A stretch of DNA of 64,000 nt, taken from the NCBI GenBank assembly GCA_034440635.1, contig JAOTON010001821.1:62001-126000 (forward strand). The letters run 5' to 3'. This DNA comes from Lepas anatifera (lineage: Eukaryota; Arthropoda; Thecostraca; Lepadidae). Every line of letters starts with the position of its first letter. The stretch's first letter is position 1. The notes under the pieces were generated by a model. That model searched no databases. It saw nothing but the letters and a program-made list of their open reading frames with translations, and was not told the DNA's origin. Of the stretch, positions 12,650-23,949 are shown in pieces. Both the position numbers and the translations under genes were made by a program.

Positions 12650-12653
<4 letters not shown>

Positions 12654-13106
12654 TATACATTGAAAATGATAATTAATCCAGATGAAAACAACATGAAATA
12701 CTATCAACTGAAACTGTGCTAGTTATGCTATATCATTGGTGAGATAAATCCGGACAGCGAGTGATAAAATCCGGTTATACTTTAGGGAATAGGTGCAAAA
12801 ACGTCAATATCATTTTTGGGTGGGGTGTGGGGTGGGACAAGCTGTATTTTGAAGTCGTTTCTTTTCTGTCATGGCCATAGGGCTAATGGTTAGATCTTGA
12901 ACACTGGAGGGATCATAGACCACTGCCCTCCCCCTGTTCCTACAGCTATGACTGAGGGCTAGGGGGATGAAATGTGCATCATAGGCTGTACACAAGTCCA
13001 TTTATCTCGGGCAGACAGTCGACGATTCAAGAAAAGAAATATTTAAGATGAAATCAAAGCGATCTCCAAAAACTACTGAAGCTCCGTCACAAATGTCGAC
13101 CATTCA

Positions 13107-13802
13107 ATGTTCCGACAGCCGACAGCACAGAGATTCGACAATTTGTTCACGTTATGTCACCATCTGGACAACAGACGGTTGTTTGGCTCCGGACCATTGG
13201 GAGCTGCAAAAATTTTGCATGGTTTTGCGCTCAGCAGTGTTTTCTATCAGTTGCGGTGGCTGTTTCCAGATATTAGGATCTCGGTTCGAGTGCTTGAAGA
13301 AGTGCAGAAGAAGCGTGCTGGAAAAAGATCAGACTGGGGCGACTATGAGGTGAATTGTTTGATTTGGATGCCAATGGGTTTCTTGCAGAAACGCAATTTC
13401 CCCATGGTACGATACCAGACATGTTGTGAATACGAACTTGATGGAGAGCACGCATTACTGAAGTCTGTTTTGAGATTGGATCACTCATGTATTCGAAGTA
13501 ACCGTTGCTCACTAAAAGAAGACCCCGGCAGTGAAGTGCCGACAGCCAAGAGCTTCCTCTGGCTCTCCTCGGCGATTCCATCGTCGAGTTACACTACGGA
13601 CTCTCGGGCATCCAAATTTTGTGAGGTCATTGAAATGCTGTTACAAAATATTTGTATCTTCAGTTATAAAGTGCAACCAGGTCCCTTTGCTGATATAATT
13701 TTCTTGGTCATAATTTTGACTAACCAGAAAGTTGAGAACTGTTCTTCTTTGCTCAGGCTCTGTGTATACTCCCATACCTCGGAGATAGTGAGTGATTGTT
13801 GA
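13107..13802 (+). CDS. Unrecognised 231-codon open frame
   Basis: This is the longest open frame in an otherwise moderate-GC, gene-poor region. It starts MFRQPTAQRFDNLF and includes a hydrophobic stretch near residues 35-60 (FALSSVFYQLRWLF), a short charged helix (RVLEEVQKKRAGKRSDW), and a hydrophobic C-terminal part around residues 180-215. No domain is recognised. A second open frame at 13048-13353 overlaps it, so one may be chance. It could be a decayed transposon protein or a random frame; I see no splice signals or TATA that decide. Confidence 0.3.
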   Translation: MFRQPTAQRFDNLFTLCHHLDNRRLFGSGPLGAAKILHGFALSSVFYQLRWLFPDIRISVRVLEEVQKKRAGKRSDWGDYEVNCLIWMPMGFLQKRNFPMVRYQTCCEYELDGEHALLKSVLRLDHSCIRSNRCSLKEDPGSEVPTAKSFLWLSSAIPSSSYTTDSRASKFCEVIEMLLQNICIFSYKVQPGPFADIIFLVIILTNQKVENCSSLLRLCVYSHTSEIVSDC

Positions 13803-13899
13803 CCGTTGTGACAACAAACGTAGTACTGATTTCAACCTTAAAAAATTTGTTACATATGGAGTACCCCGCAGTTCTGTTAGTCACTGATTCACCACTGAA

Positions 13900-14300
13900 C
13901 CGGATTCCGTATCCCACCGTTTACCTCCCTTCTTTCTCCCTGAGCCAGACCGCCCCCTCCCCAACAATCGCTGCGCGTGTTTCGTCAGCGGTCAAAGTGT
14001 CCGTGCGCTCGCTGATACCACAGCACGCACAGCGTACGATCCCGGCGCCCGCACCTTCGCAATGGTTGATCTCGATTAGGAGGCACCCCTCATTTATATT
14101 TATGTGTCCGTCGACGGCTTCCCGCGCCGGGTCCAGGGCTCACGTGTCAGTTGCCCAGCAGCGCATTGGTTGTGCCGTATCCGTCCCCTTCGGGCACTAC
14201 CTCGGCCTTCGACCCTGCTCAAATCCGCGTAGTCGATTCGAAACACACGTTCCGCGTCAGTTTTTTCCCAATCCTGCCATGTACCTCTTTTCTTTCCTAT
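13900..14300. other. GC-rich, CpG-containing island
   Basis: Higher GC with frequent CG dinucleotides than the flanks, and open in a long plus frame (13796-14368) with proline/serine-rich, unconvincing composition. It may be a promoter island for the candidate exon at 14504-14658; this is inference from composition and position. Confidence 0.3.
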
Positions 14301-14503
14301 ATTATGCATGTCCATCGAGCATTTCTATAGGTATCATGCCGCACTATGAAACAAAATATCCATGGTAGCGGATCGAAAGCAACGTCCACCTCTCTGTTTC
14401 CTGTGCTGTTGAGTGTTTTCAGTCAGACCACTTAAGTCTGATATATTTCGTGTTGGTGCCATGTCGGACGCTGTTTTTAAAGTCGCTTCATGACTGACCA
14501 TAG

Positions 14504-14658
14504 GATGAAAGTCAGTATCCTTAAAGATGATGGCGGCTCGTTATTCGACACCGGAGAGAGTACGGAGCCAGCCTTTAGTGAAGAGTCTAATCCATTCAAA
14601 GTAAGACGACAGGGGCCAGTTCCAGCGAAAAACACACCACGGAGCTCTTCAATGAAAG
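14504..14658 (+). CDS. Candidate host coding exon, serine/proline-rich
   Basis: An ACCATAG acceptor directly precedes GATGAAAGTC, and an AAAG-GTAACG donor follows. The frame is open and encodes about 51 residues beginning MKVSILKDDGGSLFDTGEST, hydrophilic with acidic then basic segments and a PAKNTPRSSSMK end. An earlier GTAAGA donor after the NPFK codons offers an alternative exon end. I do not recognise the protein. It lies just downstream of the GC-rich island. Confidence 0.3.
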
Positions 14659-15138
14659 GTAACGGCGCGACAGAGCTTAAGAAGTCATGTATGGAAAAGC
14701 TAGTGTAGGCCTGTGTGCACGTGTGCCTTCTTGACACCATAGGAGCGATTTCAAAACTGCTCATATTTATGGGCCCCTTGGGCTGTGGATCCCTTCTAAG
14801 GTTGACCTCCCACTTTTCAAACGGTTCCTACACCCTGGTCAATAAAGAAATTTTAAGACCATAGAAAAACACGATCCATAAGAAACACCGGTGTTGTTTT
14901 CAAGTTTTGGCAAAACCTTTTGTCAAGGAATTCATAGACAAAACTGAGTTGAATTCAGTGTTTTCCGCACTTTATGTGTTTTCAAAAATTACTTCATTCT
15001 GTGGGTAAAGATTTCCACTTTGACAGGAAAAAACTTAGAGCTGATCTCATGTTATTTCTCAATCCACCCACGGGAAAAGTATTGATTAAAAAGATGGAGA
15101 GATGCATTGTTACTTATATACTTATACTTAAATCTTAC

Positions 15139-15359
15139 ATGGACACAGCGATGTCGTCCAGTATCTTAGAGGATAGCTTTCGAAGAACGCTCTCCATGTC
15201 TTTGCCGTGGCGCCGGTAGAGTGGAGATGCTCTGCCCGGCTCAGTGCCATCATCCGACACTGTGACGTCAGAGCTTCCTGGCGGCTCCGGGTGATTGGTG
15301 GTCAGCTCAGCCGGCAGCGCACGCAGCTTCGAAGGTGGCGACTTCCGCTTGGAAGACAT
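15139..15359 (-). CDS. Candidate host start exon, basic N-terminus
   Basis: On the minus strand ATG at 15359 follows a strong acceptor (AATTATTTCAG), so a 5' UTR exon probably precedes it. The exon ends with a GTAAGA donor after CCAT. It encodes 73 residues plus a split codon. The N-terminus MSSKRKSPPSKLRALPAELT is basic, a middle segment is rich in S, D, P and G, and a helical end includes KDMESVLRKLSSKILDDIA. The pattern suits a nuclear regulatory protein, but I do not recognise the family. The 6.4-6.8 kb exons are on the same strand about 8 kb downstream; whether they belong together cannot be told. Confidence 0.45.
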
Positions 15360-15464
15360 CTGAAATAATTAAACACATTTCAGCATTCTCGAACAGCAGA
15401 ACAGAAACTACATAATTAACCTAATCATGGTCTGGTGGTGGCTTTTCGCCCCCACCCCCTCATG

Positions 15465-17414
15465 CAGCGGTGGATCCAGGGGGAGGGCAAAAAGGCATTT
15501 GTTTCCCGAAACGGAAAAGCTCGGGGCAAAACTATTTTTTCGCCTCTCCCCTTCCGCCCAGCGGTCGATCTCCTTCTTGCCCCGATTCCTTTTTAGCTTA
15601 TAAGCAAAGTTTTGGTGCTTCAACTTTCAACTTCAAATAGAACCAGCCAACTACAGTGTAAACATTGGGTCTTGGAAAGCAAAAGCAAGCATCTTGTAGC
15701 CACATCTTTCAACCCAAGATGGTTTTTGCTTACTTTTGGACTTGGATTTACCGCGAAAACCTGCCGTTTAGTTAAATTAAATAAAAAAGGGCAAAATCTT
15801 TCACCCCGTGATTTTTTTTGCTATGTGCTTTTTACTTTTACTGACCACGACTGTGGAAACACGGTGTTGTTGTACCGATACCGAAAGGGGGAGACACTTC
15901 TGATCCATCAAATTGACGCCCCATAACAAGATTACATGCGATCACAAAAATTGCCGCGCGCTCGGTGCACAGGTAGCTGAGCACCTACTTTAACGATAGG
16001 GGACTTTTTTTCCCAAACGCAGCACGGTTAGAGAAAAAAACTATTCTACCGAGACAGCACTCACTGCCGTGACAGACAAGGTATACCGGGCTATGGATGA
16101 CGGACAAATCTCGATTCTCGTATTATTGGACCTGTCCAAATTTTTTGATGTTATTAGCCATGCCAAATTACTCGAAAAATTTGAGTTAGGTATACGGCGT
16201 AAATATTCATTGGTTTCAAGACTACCTTAGAAACCACCAGCAACAATTCAAACTCATCTTACAGGGGTCTAAGATTTTGTCGAAACCTCTCCCGAACACA
16301 TCTGGCGTTTTTCAAGGCGGATCTACCTGTTGTCTGATGTTTTCTATCTTTGCGAACGTACTAAGTCTGTACGCCGAGAAGTCTTCCATTATTAAATTCG
16401 CCGATGATACACAGCTGTTGATATCAGGCCATAAAGTGAACCTGCAGCGTATGATTTCATCTCTTGAGAAAGATCTGTCCGTCGTGCTAAGTTGGTTCTC
16501 TCAAAATTCACTGAAGATCAATGCGTCCAAAACACAGGTCCTGGTTATGGGTACCAGAGCTAGAGCTATGATTAGGGGCCATCCGCAGGTGAGCATACGT
16601 GTGGGTGATACAGTCGTATCAGAATCACGTGAAGTAAAAACCTCGGAATTTATATGGACCGTCATCTTTCGTTCCAAAACCATATTGATCATATGACAGC
16701 TAAATGCACTGGAGTCCTTATTGCACTTACTCATGCGCGCCACCTCATACCAAGGTGAGTTCTGAAACAAGTCGTGGAAGGTCTTGTCATATCTGTCATA
16801 ATATATTGTATTTCTATTTATGGTACATGCGAGACCACACAACTGCTTCGTGTTGAAAAACTCGTTAACTTTAGTGTGCGTGTAAATACCGGAAAGCGCA
16901 AGTTTGACCATATATCTCGTGATGTGAGGCAACCTGGTCTGCTCAATTCTCATCAACTTACCGAATAGTATCAACATTGTCTTGTACATAATATTCTGAC
17001 CACACGCTGAGAACATTGTTTAAATGTGTTAATCATCATCATGACACTGGCCAAATAGGCGACCTACGTCCCCCACGCGCAAAGACGAACGCTGGAAAGC
17101 GTAGGTTGAGTTTTGCATGTGCAGCCCGCTACAATGCTCTTTCGCCTGAAGTACGTCACTCTGCTAGTCGATCCGGCTTCAGACACAGTCTGTTACGGGT
17201 TTTAAGAGACGATGTTTTGAATGTCTGATTTAACGAGTGTATGGAGTTTGTCTACACTTTTACTCTGTCACGCATGTTTTACACAACTAGATTTTTCTTA
17301 CTTGGCAGGGTGCATGAAATGCCTTGTTTTGTGGGATGCGCCCAAATAAACTGATGATGATGATCATACTTAGTTTGCCCCCCATTCCCAACCTACCGGC
17401 TAGATCCGCCACTG
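15465..17414. mobile_element. hAT-like element with CCCTCATG duplication, containing a LINE
   Basis: The left end CAGCGGTGGATCCAGG and the right end GCTAGATCCGCCACTG are inverted repeats with a few mismatches. The octamer CCCTCATG flanks both (15457-15464 and 17415-17422). Next to the ends are matching G/C-rich subterminal segments (GGGAGGGCAAA and its complement-like TTTGCCCCCC). The interior is largely a plus-strand LINE fragment. The ends resemble the short GGCGGATCC-type elements at 38299, 41399, 47130 and 60537. Confidence 0.8.
16030..17367 (+). pseudogene. Degenerate CR1/jockey-like LINE reverse transcriptase and 3' end
   Basis: Early sequence encodes LLDLSKFFDVISHAKLLEKF, the first catalytic aspartate block of LINE reverse transcriptases. 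The frame at 16277-16696 carries IIKFADDTQLL, the FADD catalytic box. Downstream in another frame come the conserved GTC..QLLRVEKLVNFSVRV and RKFDHISRDV blocks, then a RYNALSPEVR-like end at 17100-17150. Frameshifts separate these, so it is dead. The 3' end is CCCAAATAAAC followed by a short TGATGATGATGATC tail, the simple-repeat tail usual for this group. The 171-codon minus frame over it is a shadow. Confidence 0.85.
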
Positions 17415-17589
17415 CCCTCATGCCAAGTTTTGTTTCCGAGATGGTCGACAAAATGGCACTGCCGTACTTTGTATGACTGTTCCTTGATATTTTTAACACC
17501 ATGATGGCCACTTCACTAATACATTCGATCATCGCCAGAAAGAATATGATCTAGTATTTCAGAGTAAATTCTGGAAGTGTAAGAGACTG

Positions 17590-18030
17590 ATGAGCTGACT
17601 TGGGCGGCAGTTTTACACTGCAGCAGCCTGCCGCTGCAGCAGCAGCCCGCCGCTGCAGCAGCCCGCTACTGCAGCGTCCCGCAGTTTGTTTTCCTTCCGC
17701 GCCAGCCGCCATCGGAGACCCAGTCGGCCCGCTCGGCTCCGTTTGGATGCCGAGCCCGTGTTTCCAGAACCAAACAACACAGAGCCACCGACAATGTGCC
17801 GCCGCCAGCTCACAAGCCATCTGGAATGGGCCGCCGGCACAGGTGGCCCGGGGGCGGCCGGCTTCCGGCGTGGTGCGCCCCGCCACGCCGCCACCCGTAA
17901 GCAAACACGGCGCCGCTGCGACAAAGCCGCCGCTATTGTAAAGCCATCAGAGCACAAACGCAAAGACCTCCGCCCAACCCCAGGCACTGCCACCAAACAA
18001 GTGAGCCTGGACCTGCCTTAGCACGCGCAG
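17590..18030. other. GC-rich island with CTGCAGCAG repeats
   Basis: Very GC-rich, beginning with repeated CTGCAGCAGC/CCCGC units (about 17610-17680). Frames longer than 100 codons are open on both strands, as expected of stop-poor GC DNA, so none is accepted. It could hold a host exon (a plus frame ends at 18021) or a promoter island. Confidence 0.3.
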
Positions 18031-18069
18031 TGGAAGGGGGTCTGGTGTCAACGTGTAGTAGAGGGGGTC

Positions 18070-18545
18070 TTACAGTGGCCCTATAAAATCTCAGAAACCA
18101 AGAGTGTTAGAAAAACGCCCGTTCAGGGGCCTGTGGGAGTCATAATGGCATTCTGCATAGCGAATTCTCATTGACCTAGGTCAACATATTCAAGGGCAAA
18201 CGAAGTCATAAAGGTCAAATCTGGGTCGTGATGGAGACCTATTGGAAATGCCGTCATTGTGCGGAAAGAAGGCGGGAATACACTGAAAGTAAGCTGTCAT
18301 AGAGATAAAGTCCCACAAAATGTACTCTGGCATTTTGAGATCAAGGTCAATCAACGCCACCGACCTGTAATAATAGGACTTATTACATATTCTCAATAAC
18401 CTAGGTACAAAATTAATGTCACTGTAACAGCCTTTGTGCGGGAAATGACGGTTTTACTTTGACAAAAGACCTTTGACCTTGACATTGAATAACTTTAACA
18501 ATAAAGTAATAGTTGTTGGGATTAACCACATCATTTGACATGGTT
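18070..18545 (+). repeat. AGGTCA-rich dispersed repeat, family 2 copy 2, left part
   Basis: It aligns by eye with 42935-43490 through GACCTAGGTCAACATATTC, the GTCATAAAGGTCAAATCTGG block, GGAAATGACGGTTTTAC and CCTTTGACCTTGACATTGAAT. Continuity is broken near 18545 and resumes near 19481, so a later insertion that includes TTAA copy B split it. Confidence 0.65.
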
Positions 18546-18623
18546 ATACGGCGTCGCAGACTCTCACCCCTGTTGGGTGGGATTTGGGGATCAGATCAAC
18601 TTATTCAGAAGCTCTGCCGGGAC

Positions 18624-19425
18624 TTAACACGCGCATCGACGGGGGTATCCACACCCCTCGGGTTTTTTCGGAGACAGCACAAAAACAGCGGCTTGTAGCG
18701 CCGCCGTAATTGGCATACCTTTTCTCTCATCAGTTTTACAACTTTTGTCAAAATTTTAAGGTTAGGTCATCTCAGGTCAGGTCACCAGTACAGGTCAAGT
18801 GATCTGACCTCAAAAAGTTTGTCCGATTGAAACTCATATCACATAATGGGCCCACCGAGTTCTCTAAATTATGTTCCGGTATTTTTTATATCGATGATCT
18901 AACGTCAGGTACGAGCCATGGCCTCTCCATTGGAATTACATGGCAAAATGGTTCTAGCTGAATAACTTAGTATAGGTGATAGAGCATTTATTTTAATTGC
19001 ATTCGATTTTCCTTGTCTTTGCAGTTCTAATGATATGCATTTTATCTAATCAAAAAACCTGAACTCAGGTCAGGTCAAATCCCTGACTTGATCTAGCAAG
19101 GTCATATTATAATCATTGGATTCGGATTGCTGCGAGGATTCATATAGTTTAAATTGTTTTGGTCTATATTTACTTGTTCAGATGAAATGACCGACAACCT
19201 TCATTTACATGCTATCCCTATGATGGCATGTTTTGACCTCTAGTGACCTTAAATGTGACCTGAAAAAACATGGTTCAAATATTTTCGATGGAGAAGTGAA
19301 TGGACTACCCAACCCCGTTTACTATTTTCGCTACCTAGCGTGGTTCTCGAGATCTTAGGGAGGGGGGCGGGTACCCGCCCCCGTCAAGTGAAGGTGGCTC
19401 AAATCCCCGACAACGCACGTGTTGA
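18624..19425 (-). mobile_element. TTAA-type non-autonomous element, copy B
   Basis: It begins TTAACACGCGCATCGACGGG and ends near GCACGTGTTGA at 19425, where the TTAA has become TTGA. Orientation is opposite to A, C and D: the GGCGGCGC block comes first and the GACCTTGCTAGG complement later. The interior is non-coding and rich in AGGTCA. Confidence 0.75.
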
Positions 19426-19480
19426 ACCCTGGACCTGTGACCCAGAAGGCAGGTACCCTACCACTGAGCAACGCATCCCC
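19422..19480 (-). repeat. tRNA-like SINE head fragment
   Basis: The minus strand reads GGGGATGCGTTGCTCAGTGG, an A-box, and later GGTCCAGGGTTCAA, a B-box. Spacing fits a tRNA-derived SINE or tRNA pseudogene. The 3' part of the fold is absent because the end of TTAA copy B lies there. Confidence 0.5.
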
Positions 19481-19655
19481 ATAGCATAACATACATAATA
19501 CTGAGTAGTGCCATCTGACCCAAACACTGGAATCAATCACCTTTAAAATGCATGTATGGTCTTGAGCTGGAACCTTTGACCCTGACCTTCATATGAGGTA
19601 GCCGTGACCTATCATTCCGATTATATGAAACTTTTGCCTCACCGCTCGGTCTGCA
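19481..19655 (+). repeat. AGGTCA-rich dispersed repeat, family 2 copy 2, right part
   Basis: It continues family 2 after the insertion: GTAGTGCCATCTGACC, CACTGGAATCAATCACC and GGTCTTGAGCTGGAACC match the order at 43530-43620. Confidence 0.55.
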
Positions 19656-19727
19656 GGAACATTAAATAATGAATAAAACGTTAAATAAAGGAGCCTTCTC
19701 GGCGTGCGCGAGGCTACGTCTTTTCAG

Positions 19728-19964
19728 GACAATCTTCCTGGACCCAGCGCAGCTGCGGGACGGCGGGGCCGCGGCGGCCTGAGCCTGACGCTGCATATGT
19801 CACCAAGAGCCCCCGAGCTACGGCCGGCCCCAGGGAACCAACAACGACAACAGGTCTCCCCACATAAGGATACCATGATGAGCGACACGACTCTGCCTGA
19901 CCCTGGTCGGCCTGACCGTCACGCCAGTGAAAAGCTTAAGCGCATCGCCAAAAACATGCCGTGA
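19728..19964 (+). CDS. Candidate host terminal exon
   Basis: A CGTCTTTTCAG acceptor precedes an open frame of 78 residues ending at TGA (19962-19964). It is GC-rich, with SAAAGRRGRGGLSLTL early, a PELRPAPGNQQRQQ middle and a basic helical end (RHASEKLKRIAKNMP). No domain is recognised. It could equally be part of a GC-rich promoter region. Confidence 0.3.
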   Translation, partial: DNLPGPSAAAGRRGRGGLSLTLHMSPRAPELRPAPGNQQRQQVSPHKDTMMSDTTLPDPGRPDRHASEKLKRIAKNMP

Positions 19965-20346
19965 GGGAGGCTTCAAGGTCCTACAGACTGATCAATTATA
20001 TCGCTGAATAAAAATAGCAGGCCAGTGTGTAATAGGTTATGTGATAGGTTGTTTCTATCCCGAGTCGAACCACCTCGTGCGCAGGTGCACGGAAAGAGGT
20101 GAGCGAATTTCACCTCCAAGCTCTAATTCATAAACCATGAATCCGATCCGGGTGAAATTTATTGCATACTCGGGCTGATCTCAGAACAATATAGCAATGG
20201 TTACATTTGGGGTCTTTCACAACGTGAGCACGTGCACGCCACTCTTCAATATCTCAGGCTAGCGGCTCAATTGAGCTGAAATTTGATGTGAACAGTTGCT
20301 TAAAAGAAGAAACAAGTTAATGCACTCTATCAGCACCAGCCACGTC

Positions 20347-20581
20347 TCACGTGCGCACGTGCACAGCCCTTAAATAATGAAAATGCGAAATTTTCAAGAA
20401 TATTCGAAGGCATGCCACGATATCAGAAGCTGATGCAGTGGTGTGGGCTTTCAAGTCGAACAGATTGGAATATGGGCGCCCACGTCTCCAGAGTGGCATG
20501 TAGTTGGTCCAGGGCTCCGGCCGGGCGGCCAGGCACCTCTGGTAGAGGGAGACCAGCCATCTCTCCGAGAGCCGGGCCCGG
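20347..20581 (-). CDS. Candidate host exon, W/R-rich
   Basis: On the minus strand an ACGCTGCCCAG acceptor precedes an open frame from 20581. Its composition looks like a folded protein: LSERWLVSLYQRCLAARPEP, then WTNYMPLWRRGRPYSNLFDL, then KAHTTASASDIVA. GC content falls sharply near 20435, so the exon probably ends about there; a GTGGCA donor is at about 20417, and the in-frame stop is at 20347. I do not recognise the family. Competing frames on both strands in this GC-rich island are less protein-like. Confidence 0.3.
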
Positions 20582-20890
20582 CTGGGCAGCGTGGGTGGGC
20601 CTCACCGACGCAACAGAGGGCCCATTCTGCGCCAGTCACTCGGCGCCGAGCGTGGCGATCGGACCTGTCTCGTTACACGCTCTGCCTCTGCGCTTTGTTG
20701 TCTCAGATAGACCGCATTGTTTCCCCCTCCCCCACCCGTCGGCGACGCGGGGGGGCAGCGTCGTCGCCGACAGCGACGCCTGACGGGGCGAGCGACGGAG
20801 GTGCGGCTAAAGGCGCACGGCCCGCCGGCGGGTTCAGCGGGCGGTGTTCGGCAGCACACAGATCCAACAGAACAAACAGAACTTAACAAA
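20582..20890. other. GC-rich island
   Basis: CpG-rich stretch with several overlapping stop-free frames of proline/arginine-rich composition. It lies upstream (on the minus strand) of the candidate exon at 20581 and may be its promoter or an earlier exon. Confidence 0.3.
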
Positions 20891-20959
20891 TGTGCCAACT
20901 CCTCCACGAGGCTGGTGACGTACCTAATACATTTTGGCACAGCTATGGCTTTCACTATG

Positions 20960-22500
20960 AAATTAAAATTGGTGTAAAGTGCATCAATTTTTCAGATATC
21001 GCTCGCAAAAAGCTGCCGCTTTACTCTGCTCCTCTTTAACCTTTGACCAGGTGGCGGGCATGAGCCACTTCCGTAATATTGGGGAAGGAGCGGGGGCAAG
21101 CATCCTCCGACTCGCAAACTAAGAGGGCCAAAAGCCGCACATATACAAAACGGAAAGCTCGTCTTGAATACAGTCAAAGTTATTTCCGTCTTTTTGATTG
21201 GAACAAGGACCAAAAAACAATTACGAAACAAGCTGGATTCCAAAGCGGATAAAATCAATCAGCAAGGAACAATGATACTTCTTATCAATTGGGAATGAAA
21301 GGATGCTTTGTACCAAACTTCTCAGACGTAGCTACAAGACAACCATGTAAAACATCCACGGAAACCGAAGACAAACACTCAAAAATTTGCCACCCCCGTT
21401 GCGCAGCTGGCAAAGGCGTCACGCTTGGGTGTGGAAGGCCCCTGGATCAAGGCTGACCTATGGCAGCCTTTTCCGCGGCCGCCTCCTACCCAGGAGATAG
21501 CGGTACAATGGGGAGTGCGCGCCGCAGCAGTGGAATCAACGCCGTGCTAGCCGGCGTCCCTGTTTGTGGATGCACGGGCCTGATCGGCCTTTAAAGTGAT
21601 CCACCGGTCTGGTCTCCCGCCCGCGGCCCTCATGTGAGGGCTCGGCCTATGCCGGACGCTGCGGCTTGGGGAGACTGGAGCAGCCTATGGCCCGCCGAGT
21701 GCGGTGCCGCTGTCCCGTAAGGGTGCCGGCAAATGGAAACTTCCGCTCTGTACATAGTGTGAGTGCGTTGTATGAATGATACTTGCTACTAAGACAAAAA
21801 TACTCCCGGAAACAGGAACGCAAAAACATAAAAAACACACAAAAATTTATAAAAAGTTTCCAGTTGCTATAAACCATACAACTCAACTCCCAGCATCTAC
21901 GATGAGAAAAATGAAGCACTCAAAAGTCTAGTGGCGTCAGAAACACAACTGGTGAAACCTAGTGACTGGTGTAAAAGATAACTAGGTACGGTAAATAGAT
22001 AAAACGGACTACGTAGCTAAATTCACAACACGCTAAGTGAGGGTAGCTCATTGAGAAACTGCCAAAATCCAACCGTCAACGTGGAGAACAAACAAAACGC
22101 ATGTTCCGAAAAACCTGCAAATCCAAACTCCCTGAAACTCAATTAAAACCTTCACACCAACACATTCAAGCAGTGCCTGGGAGCAGCCTGAGAGCCGTGA
22201 AATATTGGGGACCAGAGCCGTTTAGGTCAAGCCGGGAGAAATAAGGGACTTAGTCCCTCGAAACTTCCTATTTTGCACATCAATCCCGATAGTGCTTTGG
22301 TCTCAGTTTTCGATCTTCATCGACGTGTTATAAGACCTTTTTGGGCGGCAAGACTAGATTGTTAAAATAGACTAGATTCGATATAAAACCAAGCAGAAAA
22401 CCGTTGGCTCTTGGGAGTCATCGTCGCAGAAAAAAACGGAAGTTTGGAAAACAATTACCGGGCGTTACTTCTCCCCTTTAAAGTTTTTACTTTGTATTTT
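20960..22500. other. Mostly non-coding stretch with a GC-rich core
   Basis: No convincing coding frame. A GC-rich core at about 21400-21730 could be a LINE 5' region or an unknown RNA-like repeat, but I cannot assign it. The rest is AT-rich and unremarkable. Confidence 0.35.
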
Positions 22501-22529
22501 CATATTTCAGTTTTCATTTTCATTTCATT

Positions 22530-23745
22530 TATTTTCATTTATTCAGGTTTATCAGCAACAGGTATGTGGAAACCCAATTACAGCTGAAGTCAAGCAATAA
22601 AACAGCACACCAATGAATATTTATAACGCAACCGTGTAACAATGTAATGCAACCTATTCCTGCAACAATAATATAAAACACTCGATATAAAATATACAGG
22701 AAGCTATGAATATGAAGCATATGAAAATACATCAGAAGCACTGCAATACATTAAGACAAGAAAAACGGCATAAAATAAGATAAGAAGCCTAAAATGGATG
22801 AGCTTTAACATATTTCCTCACCCTGGCTCTAAAACTGCTAAAGGTCGAAGCGTAGGGGTCTGCCTCGGGACAGCGTCCAAGATGGCCATTGAAAGCAATC
22901 GCTGCCCTGCGAAATAAGCCTCTTTTGACGGTCTCCACACGAGGCAGGGAAACATGTAAAAGGTGGCTTTGCATCCCCCTGGTTCGCCGCTGAGGTACAT
23001 GGAGTGGGAAGCTCCCGAGCAGACACGCGGAGTCCACCTTCCCGGTTATGATTTTGAGTACGAAGCAAATGTCCTACTGGAGTCTCCTCTGGGACAGACT
23101 GCTAGTTTTGAAGAGCTTTAAGAGATCATGGTATGACAAGGACTAAGATGGTCGAGATGTGTGAATGTTGGATGCGAGCCAAATAAAAAATTTACGTTGA
23201 ACCCTGTCTAATCTGTCCAAATGACATCTTGCAGCTCCGCCCCAGGTGACACATCCATATTCCAGAATTGATCGAACATTGCCAAAATATGAAGCCAAAA
23301 TTGGTCCTTCCTTAAGTCTTCCACCACCTCGGCCAGTCTGAAGAGAGCGCATTAACAGACCCAACATCTCGTTTGCCTTGCTGACGATTATGTTTATATG
23401 CTCTGAAAAGTTCAATTTGGAATCCAACCAAATCGCAAACTTTGTCCATGTGCTCCAGAGGTGTGTTTCGAATTTTGTACATTGGCGGGATGGGGTTCCT
23501 TTTTAAAGTGATTCTAAACGAATGACATTTTTGAGGGATTCAGATTTAGCTTCCAGGATTCGGACCACTTAGCCAATCTATCTAGATCAGCCTGGAGCAG
23601 TTCTGAGTCTTCGGGAGTATGAATTTGGTGGTAAAGCTTCACATTGTCAGCAAATAGCAAAGAATTTGTTTGAATTTCGTTTGGCAGATCATTAATGAAC
23701 AATGCAAAGAACAAAGGAGATATTTGACTCCCTTCCGGTGTTCCA
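22530..23745 (-). pseudogene. 5'-truncated LINE (jockey/RTE-like reverse transcriptase), minus strand
   Basis: Minus-strand frames in order give SPLFFALFINDLPNEIQT and LLFADNVKLYHQI (FADD-type box with N for the second D), then WSESWKLNLNPSK, then NFSEHINIIVSKANEMLGL, then a LEYGCVTWGGAARCHLDRLD block, and lastly RCPEADPYASTFSSFRARVR. Frameshifts lie between the pieces. The 3' end near 22500-22540 has repeats of ATGAAAATAA, a likely tail. A copy without its upstream half is the usual product of incomplete reverse transcription. Confidence 0.85.
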
Positions 23746-23949
23746 GGGCGTTCCAGTTTTTTTCTTTGTTTTCCCGGTTTTTCAGCTTGGCGACTTCTCC
23801 TTCACCTTCAGTTTCCCAAAACCTAGTTTTCACACATGGATGTTGTATGTAACTTATCATTAGGTACAATGTTTAAATGTGATGGTCCGCCGGCGGCCCG
23901 CGCTGCGACGCACATATGCCCTAAATGCCTCCATCCATAGCCAATATTA

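Noticed and set aside
16501..17016. 171-codon minus-strand frame
   Set aside because: It is antisense to clear reverse-transcriptase motifs of the plus-strand LINE and has no domain.
17551..18021. Four overlapping frames of more than 100 codons
   Set aside because: Stop-poor GC-rich DNA opens frames on both strands; none has a domain or decisive splice signals.
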